A stretch of 64,000 bases of DNA, from contig NZ_OY782757.1 in the NCBI RefSeq assembly GCF_963678185.1, positions 3,552,501-3,616,500 on the forward strand, read 5' to 3'. The notes under the pieces are model-generated. The model saw only the letters and a list, made by a program, of their open reading frames with translations, ran no database searches and was not told the origin of the DNA. Of the stretch, positions 49,066 to 60,056 are shown one piece after another. The stretch's first letter is position 1, and each line of letters starts with the position of its first letter. The position numbers and the translations under genes are program-made. The stretch comes from an uncultured Tolumonas sp. (lineage in GTDB: Bacteria; Pseudomonadota; Gammaproteobacteria; Enterobacterales; Aeromonadaceae).

Positions 49066-49101
49066 TAAAAAAACCCCGACTGTTGCCAGCCGGGGTTTTT
49101 T
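49066..49101 (-). terminator. Terminator of pflB
   Basis: AAAAACCCCG-N12-CGGGGTTTTT stem-loop 16 bases past the pflB stop, with a T run on the minus strand. Confidence 0.9.
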
Positions 49102-49116
49102 ACAGAACGAAGCTTA

Positions 49117-51399
<2,283 letters not shown>

Positions 51400-51458
51400 T
51401 TTTTCATTACCTCTTCGGTATTGATGTATGAATTTCCGGTGTTAACACTAAAACTAAA

Positions 51459-52289
51459 TTAATGATGACGACGGAAAATGAACCAGTATGTAAGACCAAC
51501 CATTACACCACCGCCAATAATATTGCCGATAGTGACAGGGATAAGATTATTAATAACAAAATTTTGAATCGTCAGATCTGCATAAACTGATTGCTGAACG
51601 CCAATCGCAGTCCAGAATTCAGGTGCTGCAAAATTCTCAATCGCGATGCCAACCGGGATCATAAACATGTTGGCAATACTATGTTCAAAACCAGAAGCCA
51701 CGAACATGGCAACAGGCAGAATCATAATTAATGCTTTGTCAGTCATGGTGCGGCCACCAAAAGCCATCCATGCAGCCAGACACACCATCAGGTTACACAG
51801 AATACCCAAAGCAACAGCTTCGATGAATGTATGATGAATTTTATGCTGTGCTACAGATAATGCAACTTTACCCCATTGGCCTTCACCAGCGGTATATTGG
51901 CTAGCAAGCATAATGAGGGCAACGATTAACAAACCGCCCACTAAGTTACCAAAGTAGACTATACCCCAGTTTTTCAGCATTTGGCCCCAGGTGATGCGAT
52001 TTGCTGCCCGAGCCACAATAGTAAGTGTAGTTGAAGTGAACAGTTCACCACCCAACAATACACATAAAATCAGACCTAACGAGAAGCAGATACCACCGAC
52101 CAGTTTATTATTACCGGTTGAAAGTGCTGTGATGTAGAAAACAAAAGCTATAGCAATAAAAGCACCGGCAGTAATTGCCAGAGTGAATGCTTTAGCGGCG
52201 GGTTTAGTTGCTTTACCATGGACGATGTCTTCAGCTACTGCGGCAATTGCTTCAGGTTTCAGACAATCAAAAGGAGATTCTGCTTTCAC
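51459..52289 (-). CDS. focA: Formate channel FocA
   Basis: 276-residue pentameric FNT-family channel passing formate across the inner membrane in a pH-dependent way. Six hydrophobic segments are visible; the LGGELFTSTTL loop carries the conserved omega-loop region and the histidine gate lies near GFEHSIANMF. It is followed 59 bases later by pflB on the same strand, the focA-pflB operon. Upstream DNA has an FNR-like site. Confidence 0.96.
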   Translation of the reverse strand: MKAESPFDCLKPEAIAAVAEDIVHGKATKPAAKAFTLAITAGAFIAIAFVFYITALSTGNNKLVGGICFSLGLILCVLLGGELFTSTTLTIVARAANRITWGQMLKNWGIVYFGNLVGGLLIVALIMLASQYTAGEGQWGKVALSVAQHKIHHTFIEAVALGILCNLMVCLAAWMAFGGRTMTDKALIMILPVAMFVASGFEHSIANMFMIPVGIAIENFAAPEFWTAIGVQQSVYADLTIQNFVINNLIPVTIGNIIGGGVMVGLTYWFIFRRHH

Positions 52290-52351
52290 GGAATTTACAC
52301 CTGTAAGTCACTATATTGACGTAATGATAGCAACAATGATTTCCCGCAAAA

Positions 52352-52365
52352 TTGCTCCAGATCAA
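52352..52365 (-). promoter_or_regulatory. FNR-type site upstream of focA
   Basis: Minus strand TTGAT-CTGG-AGCAA, one mismatch to the FNR consensus TTGAT-N4-ATCAA, 63-76 bases before the focA start. Anaerobic activation of focA-pflB by FNR is known in E. coli. An ATGTAAT-TTT-ATTACAT palindrome (52381-52397) lies just upstream. Confidence 0.6.
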
Positions 52366-52474
52366 ATCTCACCAGTCATCATGTAATTTTATTACATTTA
52401 ATTAGATGAAAGCCGGATGTTATTTGTCCAATTTACTGAGCGTTGCGTCGTCGCTATTACTTGGTGCAAAGTAT

Positions 52475-52499
52475 ACGGCTCAGTGCTTCTGAGCCGTAA
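52475..52499 (-). repeat. 9-bp perfect hairpin downstream of ycaO
   Basis: TACGGCTCA-GTGCTTC-TGAGCCGTA, 36 bases past the ycaO stop. Stable hairpin without a clear T run; likely the ycaO transcript end. Confidence 0.55.
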
Positions 52500-52534
52500 T
52501 TATATTAATTAAATAAATAAAATCAGTCAGTTAT

Positions 52535-54313
52535 TTATTTTTTGTTATTCAATTGTTGCTGTTCGTGAAACGTTTGTTTCGCTTTCTGAAGTTTATCATA
52601 AGCCTGTAATAGCTTTTGATGGCTTTTGAAAGTTTGCAACGTAGAATCAGCAACTTGCAATCCAGAGAAGCGTTCAGTGCTTTGAATATGAGCCCATGCT
52701 TGGCGGACAATATCTTCACCAAACATGCGATTGAAAGCGGTTAAATACTGTTCTGGATCTCGCTCTTCATCGAGGAATAATTCCAGACTAGCGTTCAGGC
52801 AACGGAAAAATAGTGCTCGTTCAGCAGAAAAGACGGAACTATTGAAGTCCAGTGTCCAGCCGGACCATTCTTGTGCTAATTCTAATTCGCCGGCAGCTAG
52901 AGCCAACAGACATTTCAATTCCCCAACCCGCAGCGTATGCCAGGCTGTACCTTTATCTGCTGCAATACCCAGCAACTCACGCACGCGGGTCTGATCATCA
53001 AAACCTTCTTCATCCAGTTGGTCGAAGAGGGCGAGATACTCCTCTTGTTCCCACTCGCTGCCTGGCAGGCTGAGAATAGTATCACGCAGATGACTGCCCA
53101 TATTATTGTTGGCATATAGTAAATCTTCTGCCGGATAAATATCGGACATTTCTGGTACCAGAATTCGACAGGCATAAACACCAAGATGTTCGTAATCAGC
53201 AATATAAACCGGCTGTTTGAGTTCATCGAAAATGGCTAACAGACCATGGAATTCTTTTTCTGTAGAACCCGAGAAATCCCAATCCACGAAGTCATAATCA
53301 GCATCATCTTTGAACAGATCCCAGCTGATTAAGCCGGATGAATCGATAAAATGTGTTTCCAGATTGTGCTGGTCAGCTACATCATCATTATTGAAAGACG
53401 GTGGTGCGAACACATCCAGATCTTTCAGACCGCGGCCTTGCAGTAACTCCGTTACAGTACGTTCAAACGCAACTTCAAATTGTGGATGTGCGCCGAATGA
53501 TGCGAAGCAGGTGCTGTTTTGTGGGTTGAATAATACAACACAGATAACCGGGAACTGACCACCTAATGAGGCGTCATAACAGAGGATAGGAAACCCTTCC
53601 TGTTCCAACGTGTTGATGGCTTCTTTGATCGCAGGGAAACGATCAATGACATCTGCCGGAATTGTTGGCAGGCTGATCGCTTCACGAATGATTTTATTTT
53701 TGACATAACGCTCGAACACTTCTGACAACGCTTGTGTTCTGGCTTCGGTGACGGTATTGCCTGCGCTCATGCCATTGGATACGTATAAATTAGCGACGAT
53801 GTTCATGGGAATATAAACCGTCTGCTGGTTGTCCTGACGTATAAACGGTAAAGCACAGATCCCGCGTTCATCATTACCGGATTGCAAGTCGATCAGCATG
53901 TCAGATGTCAACTCTTGCTCCGGGTTGTAATAGGCACGGGTGAATTCATCAAGGATGCCATCAGGGAACGAACCATCTTCGGGAACCGGAAACCATTTTT
54001 CGTTTGGATAATGCACGAATGGCCCGTTAGCGATCTCATTGCCGAGGAAAAAATCAGCAAAAAAGTAGTTAGTGGAAAGACGTTCAAAATACTCACCTAA
54101 CGCTGATGCTAATGCTGCTTTTTGTGTGGCGCCTTTACCGTTGGTGAAACAAAGTGGGCAATCTTTATCCCGAATATGAACAGACCAGACGTGCGGCACA
54201 GGATTAAGCCATGATGCTTCTTCAATACTAAAGCCGAGTGCTTGTAATTTTGTTTGAAAGCGGGAAATAGAATCTTCCAGCGCAGCATCTTTACCGGGGA
54301 TGAAGGTTTGCAT
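52535..54313 (-). CDS. ycaO: YcaO-domain protein
   Basis: 592-residue protein. The YcaO ATP-grasp-like domain occupies about 60-380, with NGKGATQKAALASALGEYFERLS and TEARTQALSEVFERYVKNKII providing nucleotide-binding Glu residues; the C-terminal 200 residues are helical, TPR-like. YcaO enzymes phosphorylate amide carbonyls to cyclise or thiolate peptides; E. coli YcaO is linked to beta-methylthiolation of ribosomal protein S12 with RimO. No peptide precursor or dehydrogenase is nearby, so a natural-product role is unlikely. It is next to focA, as in E. coli. Confidence 0.95.
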   Translation of the reverse strand: MQTFIPGKDAALEDSISRFQTKLQALGFSIEEASWLNPVPHVWSVHIRDKDCPLCFTNGKGATQKAALASALGEYFERLSTNYFFADFFLGNEIANGPFVHYPNEKWFPVPEDGSFPDGILDEFTRAYYNPEQELTSDMLIDLQSGNDERGICALPFIRQDNQQTVYIPMNIVANLYVSNGMSAGNTVTEARTQALSEVFERYVKNKIIREAISLPTIPADVIDRFPAIKEAINTLEQEGFPILCYDASLGGQFPVICVVLFNPQNSTCFASFGAHPQFEVAFERTVTELLQGRGLKDLDVFAPPSFNNDDVADQHNLETHFIDSSGLISWDLFKDDADYDFVDWDFSGSTEKEFHGLLAIFDELKQPVYIADYEHLGVYACRILVPEMSDIYPAEDLLYANNNMGSHLRDTILSLPGSEWEQEEYLALFDQLDEEGFDDQTRVRELLGIAADKGTAWHTLRVGELKCLLALAAGELELAQEWSGWTLDFNSSVFSAERALFFRCLNASLELFLDEERDPEQYLTAFNRMFGEDIVRQAWAHIQSTERFSGLQVADSTLQTFKSHQKLLQAYDKLQKAKQTFHEQQQLNNKK

Positions 54314-54445
54314 ATTCGGGTTCCGAGTGTTGATAAATTGTTAAAGCATAGCTGCCGATCATATGCTGTGAACTGACGGATGTCACTCTTCCAGCGACTT
54401 CACGTTACTTTGGCTATTTCATGCAAAAATTTTGATAAAAATACT

Positions 54446-54462
54446 TGCAGCAAAACGCTGCA
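54446..54462 (+). promoter_or_regulatory. Inverted repeat in the asd upstream region
   Basis: TGCAGC-AAAAC-GCTGCA, 52-68 bases before the asd start. It could be an operator. No lysine-riboswitch-like structure is apparent in this 200-base gap. Confidence 0.4.
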
Positions 54463-54513
54463 TCCGTATTGTGAAGCGATATGTTTTGATCAGTAATCCA
54501 AGCAGGAATGGAA

Positions 54514-55632
54514 ATGAAAAAAGTAGGACTAATTGGTTGGCGCGGTATGGTGGGATCGGTTCTGATGAGCCGGATGATTGAAGAAAACGACTTCAGTAAA
54601 ATTGATCCCGTATTTTTTACCACCTCTCAAGCTGGTCAGGAAGCACCGAAATTTACGGCTAAACCTGCTGGCGCGTTGGAAGATGCCTTCAATATTGATG
54701 CACTGAAAGCGATGGACATCATCATCACCTGTCAGGGCGGTGATTACACGAAAGAAGTGTATCCAAAATTGATGGCTGCCGGCTGGAAAGGTTACTGGAT
54801 CGATGCGGCATCTACACTGCGTATGGAAGATAATGCGATCATTATTCTGGACCCAGTGAACGGCCACGTTATTGATAATGCATTGAATAAAGGTATCAAT
54901 ACCTACGTTGGCGGTAACTGTACGGTCAGTTTGATGCTGATGGGCTTAGGTGGTTTGTTTGCCAACAATCTGGTGGAGTGGGTTTCTTCTTCCACTTATC
55001 AGGCGGCGTCTGGTGCTGGCGCGCGTCATATGCGTGAACTGTTGCAACAGATGGGTTCTTTGCGTGACGTGGTTGCAAGCGAATTGGCTGATCCAGCTTC
55101 TGCCATTCTGGATATTGAACGTAAAGTCACGGCCGCGATGCGTGCTGATGAATTCCCAACATCACAATTTGGTGCTCCGCTGGCCGGCAGCTTGATCCCA
55201 TGGATTGATGTGCCGTTGGCGAATGGTCAAAGCAAAGAAGAATGGAAAGGCATGGCAGAAACCAACAAGATCCTTGGTTTGCCAACTGCAGGCATTCCAG
55301 TCGATGGTAACTGCGTGCGTATCGGTGCACTGCGTTGCCATAGCCAGTCTTTCACTATCAAGCTGAAAAAAGATGTGCCATTGGCTGATATTCATCAGAT
55401 GTTGGCTGCACATAATGATTGGGTTCGCGTGATTGAAAATGATCGTGCTATTACAGTCAAAGAACTGACGCCAGCAGCCGTAACCGGTACATTGAATGTG
55501 CCTGTAGGCCGTCTGCGTAAGATGAATATGGGGCAGGATTTCCTGTCTGCATTCTCTGTCGGTGACCAGCTGTTGTGGGGCGCGGCTGAACCATTGCGTC
55601 GTATGCTGAATATTTTGTTAGCGAAAGCATAA
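54514..55632 (+). CDS. asd: Aspartate-semialdehyde dehydrogenase
   Basis: 372-residue NADPH enzyme reducing aspartyl phosphate to the semialdehyde, the branch point to lysine, threonine, methionine and diaminopimelate. N-terminal GWRGMVGS binds NADP; catalytic Cys136 is in [22 protein letters not shown] carries the catalytic histidine. ATG 54514 is chosen over ATG 54508 because AGGA is eight bases upstream of the former. Length and sequence fit the gram-negative Asd type. Confidence 0.97.
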   Translation: MKKVGLIGWRGMVGSVLMSRMIEENDFSKIDPVFFTTSQAGQEAPKFTAKPAGALEDAFNIDALKAMDIIITCQGGDYTKEVYPKLMAAGWKGYWIDAASTLRMEDNAIIILDPVNGHVIDNALNKGINTYVGGNCTVSLMLMGLGGLFANNLVEWVSSSTYQAASGAGARHMRELLQQMGSLRDVVASELADPASAILDIERKVTAAMRADEFPTSQFGAPLAGSLIPWIDVPLANGQSKEEWKGMAETNKILGLPTAGIPVDGNCVRIGALRCHSQSFTIKLKKDVPLADIHQMLAAHNDWVRVIENDRAITVKELTPAAVTGTLNVPVGRLRKMNMGQDFLSAFSVGDQLLWGAAEPLRRMLNILLAKA

Positions 55633-55650
55633 ATCACAGACGGATATGCT

Positions 55651-55676
55651 AAACGCACTGCTTCGGCGGTGCGTTT
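55651..55676 (+). terminator. Terminator of asd with UUCG loop
   Basis: AAACGCACTGC-TTCG-GCGGTGCGTTT followed by T's: an 11-pair stem (one T-G pair) capped by the very stable C(UUCG)G tetraloop. Confidence 0.9.
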
Positions 55677-55747
55677 TTGTTTTTATGGTACAAATAGTAA
55701 TAATTAATTAAGAGATCAAAAAAATAGAAAGCAGAGGGAATATTAAA

Positions 55748-56152
55748 TCAGGCTTTAATGCCAAGTGGCATAGAGGAACGAGGCTGAGTCAGACCATGAT
55801 CGTTATAGGTCATTGAGTCACGATCACGAGCTTGTGCGAGAATGGTACTGAGTTTGCGGCTGGCAATTAAATTCATTTCAATCAATTTGCCATTCACTTC
55901 ATTTTTTTCACGGCAACTACGCAGCAGGTCATGAAGATTTTCACGCCAGCTCTGATATTCATCATCAGATGCATTTTGACGAGCTTGATTATCTAACGCA
56001 GTTAGCTGCGCTAGTAGTGTGGTTTTACTATTAGCCAGTTCAGCTAATTCAATTACTTGACGTTGTTTCAGCGCAGCAAACTCTTTCTCCAGCACTTCTT
56101 GCAGTGCTGTTAGTCGTTTTTGCTGTTGCTGTAACAAAGTCTGATCAATCAT
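55748..56152 (-). CDS. flgN: Flagellar export chaperone FlgN
   Basis: 134-residue, almost wholly helical protein with heptad-like Leu/Gln patterns (LLQQQQKRLTALQEVLEKEFAAL). Its place directly after flgM, overlapping by four bases, identifies it as FlgN, the chaperone for hook-filament junction proteins FlgK and FlgL. Sequence alone would be weak evidence. Confidence 0.88.
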   Translation of the reverse strand: MIDQTLLQQQQKRLTALQEVLEKEFAALKQRQVIELAELANSKTTLLAQLTALDNQARQNASDDEYQSWRENLHDLLRSCREKNEVNGKLIEMNLIASRKLSTILAQARDRDSMTYNDHGLTQPRSSMPLGIKA

Positions 56153-56475
56153 TTATTGTCACCAAACAGGGCGCTTTCTTGTGCTAGCATTTTGCCAGCA
56201 ATACGGTCGCTGTTGATTTTGTAATCACCATTAGCAATCGCAGCTTTAATACTAGCGACTTTATTGTCATCGGTATCAGGTGCATCAGTAATTTTTTGCT
56301 GCAGACTGTTCAATGACTGCGCTTGCTCGGTCAGTTTTACAGTGTCTTGCGCAACGGTTCCTTTGCTTACAGATGAACTACTGGATTCACTGGCGGCGCC
56401 TTGTTTACTGGTTTTTGCACTGCTGGTTTTGTTGCTCAAACCATTCAGTGAACTGTTGATGTTATTGATAGCCAT
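56149..56475 (-). CDS. flgM: Anti-sigma-28 factor FlgM
   Basis: 108-residue, Ser/Thr-rich N-terminal half and a C-terminal sigma-28-binding helix region (DDNKVASIKAAIANGDYKINSDRIAGKML). FlgM holds FliA until the hook-basal body is complete, then is exported. A sigma-28 promoter lies 35 bases upstream. Same-strand order flgA-flgM-flgN. Confidence 0.95.
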   Translation of the reverse strand: MAINNINSSLNGLSNKTSSAKTSKQGAASESSSSSVSKGTVAQDTVKLTEQAQSLNSLQQKITDAPDTDDNKVASIKAAIANGDYKINSDRIAGKMLAQESALFGDNK

Positions 56476-56509
56476 TTTGTTTTACCCGTAATTGAATCCG
56501 TGTATCTGT

Positions 56510-56536
56510 TCATCGGCCATAAAGTAAGAAACTTTA
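56510..56536 (-). promoter_or_regulatory. Sigma-28 (FliA) promoter of flgMN
   Basis: Minus strand TAAAGTTT, 11 bases, GCCGATGA: a near-exact match to the sigma-28 consensus TAAAGTTT-N11-GCCGATAA (one mismatch). It would let FliA control its own inhibitor independently of flgA. Confidence 0.85.
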
Positions 56537-56554
56537 GGTTTAAAAGTGAAAAAA

Positions 56555-57238
56555 TTACATTTCTACTTTTACCTGACCTACCGCACTAACAACAGCTGAA
56601 ATAATACGTTGTGAACGAATGTTTTGCACTCGGATCGTGTCATGCAAGGAACCGTCCTGCAATGCACGGCCACTGGTTTTAATTTGCATGCCACCTTTCT
56701 CTGCAATGATCTCGACCGTATCATCGCGGCAGACCACACAGATTTGATCTTGGCGGATAGGTTGATTGGTTTTGAGTTCTCGCTTACTCCGCGCTCCAAT
56801 CAATATTGCCATATCTGTCGTCATGTCGCCGTTTAGTAAGAAACTGTCGATGTAAGTCACCGTCAAATTATCGGCAGAAAGTACAGTTCCTTTAGCTATC
56901 GGGGTTGCGGCGGCAACAACCGGTTTTTGGATTCGGATCTTAACCGGTACAAAAAGATGCCAACCTGGAGTATCTGGACAAGTTACATCAACAGTTGTGT
57001 TGCGGCGAATTTCACCTGAGCCTTTGATATTTAGCACCAATGGTTGTTGACAAGGGGCTAAATTCAACCGTTGATCAACGGTATTGGCAATAGCTTCTAC
57101 TTTATCTGATGGTTCTGCTTGTATCTGACTCAAAACATAATCACTGACTTGCTGTTGAATATCAGTCTCTGTATCACCCGCATTGGCCATCATTGGTACT
57201 AGTAATGCGAGATATATCAATTTAATCAGTCTAATCAT
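56555..57238 (-). CDS. flgA: Flagellar P-ring assembly chaperone FlgA
   Basis: 227-residue periplasmic protein with a signal peptide (MIRLIKLIYLALLVPMMANA). The C-terminal SAF-like domain starts near IAKGTVLSADNLTV and includes RSKRELKTNQPIR. It assists FlgI polymerisation around the rod. Divergent from cheV. No sigma-54 site is evident on its upstream side. Confidence 0.94.
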   Translation of the reverse strand: MIRLIKLIYLALLVPMMANAGDTETDIQQQVSDYVLSQIQAEPSDKVEAIANTVDQRLNLAPCQQPLVLNIKGSGEIRRNTTVDVTCPDTPGWHLFVPVKIRIQKPVVAAATPIAKGTVLSADNLTVTYIDSFLLNGDMTTDMAILIGARSKRELKTNQPIRQDQICVVCRDDTVEIIAEKGGMQIKTSGRALQDGSLHDTIRVQNIRSQRIISAVVSAVGQVKVEM

Positions 57239-57332
57239 TTTTATCTTCTTGCCGATACATCAAAATGGCATCATAAAGGTATTAAGCAATACTTTCAGAT
57301 AGTTTGCTGATCGATTGCTATAGTCTATGTAC

Positions 57333-57352
57333 ACTGTCTGAATATAGACAGT
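57333..57352. promoter_or_regulatory. Inverted repeat between flgA and cheV
   Basis: ACTGTCT-GAATAT-AGACAGT, perfect 7-bp arms, in the divergent gap (57239-57403). The inner spacing rules out a LexA box (CTGT-N10-ACAG instead of N8). ATGTACA occurs on each side (57327 and 57358 region). Confidence 0.45.
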
Positions 57353-57403
57353 TCATGATGTACATGCATGCTAAGTGCCAATAAATGGTGAGTGGAGAGC
57401 AAT

Positions 57404-58315
57404 ATGGCAAGTATTTTGGATTCAGTAAACCAACTCACCCAATTGGTGGGTCAAAACCGATTGGAGTTATTGCTTTTCCGGCTGAATGGTCGTCAGCGAT
57501 TTGGCATTAACGTCTTCAAGGTTCGTGAGGTACTACAATGCCCACGTTTAACGGCGATGCCAAAACTGCATCCTTTTGTTCGTGGTGTTGCTCATATTCG
57601 TGGACAAACTATTTCAGTTATCGACTTAAGTATGGCGACAGGTGGTAGACCAGTACAGGATTTGACCCAAGCGTTTATCATCATCGCTGAATATAACCGT
57701 TCTGTGCAGGGCTTCTTGGTTGGTAATGTTGAACGCATTATTAACATGAATTGGGAATCTATTTTACCGCCGCCAAAAGGTGCTGGTCGCTATAACTATA
57801 TGACCGCAGTGACGGAAATTGATGGTGAACTGATTGAAATTCTGGACGTCGAAAAAATCCTGGATGAGATTTCACCAGTAAATACTGATGTCAGTGAAGC
57901 TGTTGTTGCTTCCAGTGAAGAACACCATACGCGTGGTTCTTTAGTTATGGTGGCTGATGATTCTTCTGTTGCGCGTAAACAAGTGCAGAAGGCGCTGAAT
58001 GCTATCGGTGTTGAGTGTATTATGGCTAAAGACGGTAAAGATGCGCTTAATATGCTGAAAGATATGGCTAAAAAAGGGCCAATTACCGATCAGATCAGAG
58101 TGCTGATTTCAGATATTGAAATGCCGGAAATGGATGGTTATACATTGACCGCTGAAATCAGATCTAATCCTGAATTGAAAGGCTTACATGTTATACTGCA
58201 CACCTCGTTAAGTGGCGTATTTAACCATGCGATGGTTCAAAAGGTTGGAGCAGATAATTTTATCGCTAAATTCCATCCGGATGAGCTGGCGAAGGCTGTT
58301 CAGGATGCCATGTAG
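57404..58315 (+). CDS. cheV: Chemotaxis coupling protein CheV
   Basis: 303-residue cytosolic protein: CheW domain (about 18-160, with VRGVAHIRGQTISVIDL) fused to a receiver domain (about 180-302) with phospho-Asp237 in LISDIEMPEMDGY. It couples receptors to CheA and may act as a phosphate sink or adaptation factor. The start at 57404 follows GGAG by six bases. The place before cheR and flgB is typical of Vibrio, Aeromonas and Pseudomonas. Confidence 0.96.
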   Translation: MASILDSVNQLTQLVGQNRLELLLFRLNGRQRFGINVFKVREVLQCPRLTAMPKLHPFVRGVAHIRGQTISVIDLSMATGGRPVQDLTQAFIIIAEYNRSVQGFLVGNVERIINMNWESILPPPKGAGRYNYMTAVTEIDGELIEILDVEKILDEISPVNTDVSEAVVASSEEHHTRGSLVMVADDSSVARKQVQKALNAIGVECIMAKDGKDALNMLKDMAKKGPITDQIRVLISDIEMPEMDGYTLTAEIRSNPELKGLHVILHTSLSGVFNHAMVQKVGADNFIAKFHPDELAKAVQDAM

Positions 58316-58340
58316 TGGATCATAAATTGAAGAAATTTGC

Positions 58341-59168
58341 ATGAAGACACTGTCCGAAGATCTTTATAAACAGTTCAGTGCCTTTTTGGAGGCTCAGGTC
58401 GGTATCGTCCTGGGCCCTAATAAGCAGTATCTGGTAAAAAGTCGTTTATCCCCTTTAATGGCTGCGAATGGTTTTTCTTCTCTGGAAGAATTGATCACCA
58501 AAGCAATGAATGTGCGGGAACGCGAATTGAAAATGGTAGTCATTGATGCAATGACTACTAACGAAACGCTATGGTTCCGGGATATTTATCCGTTTCAGTT
58601 ACTAACAGATAAGCTTTTCCCTGAATTAGGCAAAAATGGAAAGACGATAAAAATATGGTCTGCGGCCAGTTCGTCTGGTCAAGAGCCTTATTCAATCGCG
58701 ATGACTGCGCTTGAGCATCAATATAAAAAACCGGGTACGTTGTCTGGTGGTGTTCAGGTAGTTGCAACTGACATTTCATTATCGATGCTGAATCAATGCA
58801 AAGAGGGTGTTTATGACAACCTGGCATTGGCTCGTGGTTTATCGACCGAACGTAAACGTCAATTTTTTGAGCCTTGTGCTGATGCTTCGCGGATGAAGAT
58901 CTCTGAGCGTGTCAAAAAACTGGTTACCTTTCGTCATTTTAATTTGCTCGACAGCTATGCCCCATTAGGCAAATTCGACCTCATTTTTTGCCGCAACGTA
59001 TTGATTTATTTTTCACCTGAAATCAAATCAAAAATTTTGAATCAATTTGCTAACTCATTGAATCCTGGTGGTTATCTGTTATTGGGTGCATCAGAATCAT
59101 TGAGTGGTCTTACTGATCGTTTTGAAATGGTTCGCTGTAATCCCGGCATTATCTACAAGCTCAAATAA
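58341..59168 (+). CDS. cheR: Chemoreceptor methyltransferase CheR
   Basis: 275-residue SAM enzyme that methylates glutamates of chemoreceptors. N-terminal helical domain (about 5-75), then a SAM-binding fold with IWSAASSSGQEPYSIAM as the nucleotide loop and FDLIFCRNVLIYF typical of CheR. It lies 25 bases after cheV, so likely co-transcribed; flgB follows behind its own sigma-54 promoter. No CheB or receptor gene is in view. Confidence 0.96.
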   Translation: MKTLSEDLYKQFSAFLEAQVGIVLGPNKQYLVKSRLSPLMAANGFSSLEELITKAMNVRERELKMVVIDAMTTNETLWFRDIYPFQLLTDKLFPELGKNGKTIKIWSAASSSGQEPYSIAMTALEHQYKKPGTLSGGVQVVATDISLSMLNQCKEGVYDNLALARGLSTERKRQFFEPCADASRMKISERVKKLVTFRHFNLLDSYAPLGKFDLIFCRNVLIYFSPEIKSKILNQFANSLNPGGYLLLGASESLSGLTDRFEMVRCNPGIIYKLK

Positions 59169-59180
59169 TCCATTCTCTAT

Positions 59181-59197
59181 TTGGCACATCTTTTGCT
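59181..59197 (+). promoter_or_regulatory. Sigma-54 promoter of the flgB operon
   Basis: TTGGCACATCTTTTGCT: GG at -24 and GC at -12 with ten bases between, an essentially perfect match to TGGCAC-N5-TTGC. The start would be near 59208, giving a leader of about 14 bases that begins at the AGGAGG ribosome site. Confidence 0.88.
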
Positions 59198-59221
59198 GTT
59201 TAATCTGGCAGGAGGTGTGCC

Positions 59222-59626
59222 ATGGCCATATCATTCGATAAAGCATTCGGTATCCATCAATATACGATTGGCGCAAGATCGCAGCGCGCAGAAGTGTTAG
59301 CTGAAAATATTGCTAATGCGGATACCCCTGGTTACAAGTCGCGAGATGTCGATTTCTCGGCACTACTGGGACAAGCTCAAAGTGGGCAGAGTGGATCAGT
59401 TAATTTATCTCGTACCGATGAATTGCACATAGCTGGCACTAGCTCATTGAATAGCGGCGTGATGTATCGTAATCCAATACAAGCAGATACTGGCGATGGC
59501 AACACCGTAGATATTAATCAGGAACGTACTGCATTTATGCAGAACAGTATTGAGTATCAAACTTCACTGTCATTTCTAAACAGTAAAATTAGTGGATTGC
59601 TGAAAGCAATCAAAGGAGATTCGTAA
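59222..59626 (+). CDS. flgB: Flagellar proximal rod protein FlgB
   Basis: 134-residue rod protein exported by the flagellar type III system. The conserved N-terminal [31 protein letters not shown] pattern appears at about 16-47 (here with [20 protein letters not shown]), and the C-terminal helix [16 protein letters not shown] closes it. AGGAGG precedes the ATG. First gene of flgB-C-D-E; it overlaps flgC by one base (TAATG). Confidence 0.96.
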   Translation: MAISFDKAFGIHQYTIGARSQRAEVLAENIANADTPGYKSRDVDFSALLGQAQSGQSGSVNLSRTDELHIAGTSSLNSGVMYRNPIQADTGDGNTVDINQERTAFMQNSIEYQTSLSFLNSKISGLLKAIKGDS

Positions 59627-60045
59627 TGAATCTATTTCAGATTTTTGATGTCTCAGCATCCGGGATGAATGCACAGTCGGTTCGCTTGAATACGACAGCC
59701 AGTAATCTTGCCAATGCGGAAAGTGTCAGCTCCAGTGCGGAACAGACTTACCGCGCCAGACGGCCAGTTTTTGCCGCTCAACTGCAAGATGCACTGGGCG
59801 ATGGTTCTGCGCCACAGGGGGTTGAGGTCAAAGGGATCGTGGAAAGCCAGGCACCGCTGGTCCGCGAATATAGCCCTACACACCCTATGGCGGATAAGGA
59901 TGGCTATATCTATAAGCCGAATGTGAATCCGATAGAAGAGATGGCTGACATGATCAGTGCCTCACGTTCTTATCAAACTAATGTGCAAATCGCAGATACG
60001 GCAAAGAATATGCTTAGTCAGACATTAAATATTGGTAAAGGTTAA
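59626..60045 (+). CDS. flgC: Flagellar proximal rod protein FlgC
   Basis: 139-residue rod subunit; N-terminal FDVSASGMNAQSVRLNTTASNLANAES and C-terminal MADMISASRSYQTNVQIADTAKNML motifs of the rod/hook family. Translationally coupled to flgB. Confidence 0.97.
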   Translation: MNLFQIFDVSASGMNAQSVRLNTTASNLANAESVSSSAEQTYRARRPVFAAQLQDALGDGSAPQGVEVKGIVESQAPLVREYSPTHPMADKDGYIYKPNVNPIEEMADMISASRSYQTNVQIADTAKNMLSQTLNIGKG

Positions 60046-60056
60046 GCGAGGGTGCC

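Noticed and set aside
52535..54313. YcaO as part of a thiazole/oxazole-modified peptide cluster
   Set aside because: No precursor peptide, cyclodehydratase partner or dehydrogenase is nearby; the focA-ycaO synteny and TPR-like tail fit the E. coli housekeeping type.
54314..54513. Lysine riboswitch upstream of asd
   Set aside because: The 200-base gap shows only one short inverted repeat and no conserved riboswitch core.
57335..57351. LexA (SOS) box between flgA and cheV
   Set aside because: The half sites CTGT and ACAG are ten bases apart, not eight.
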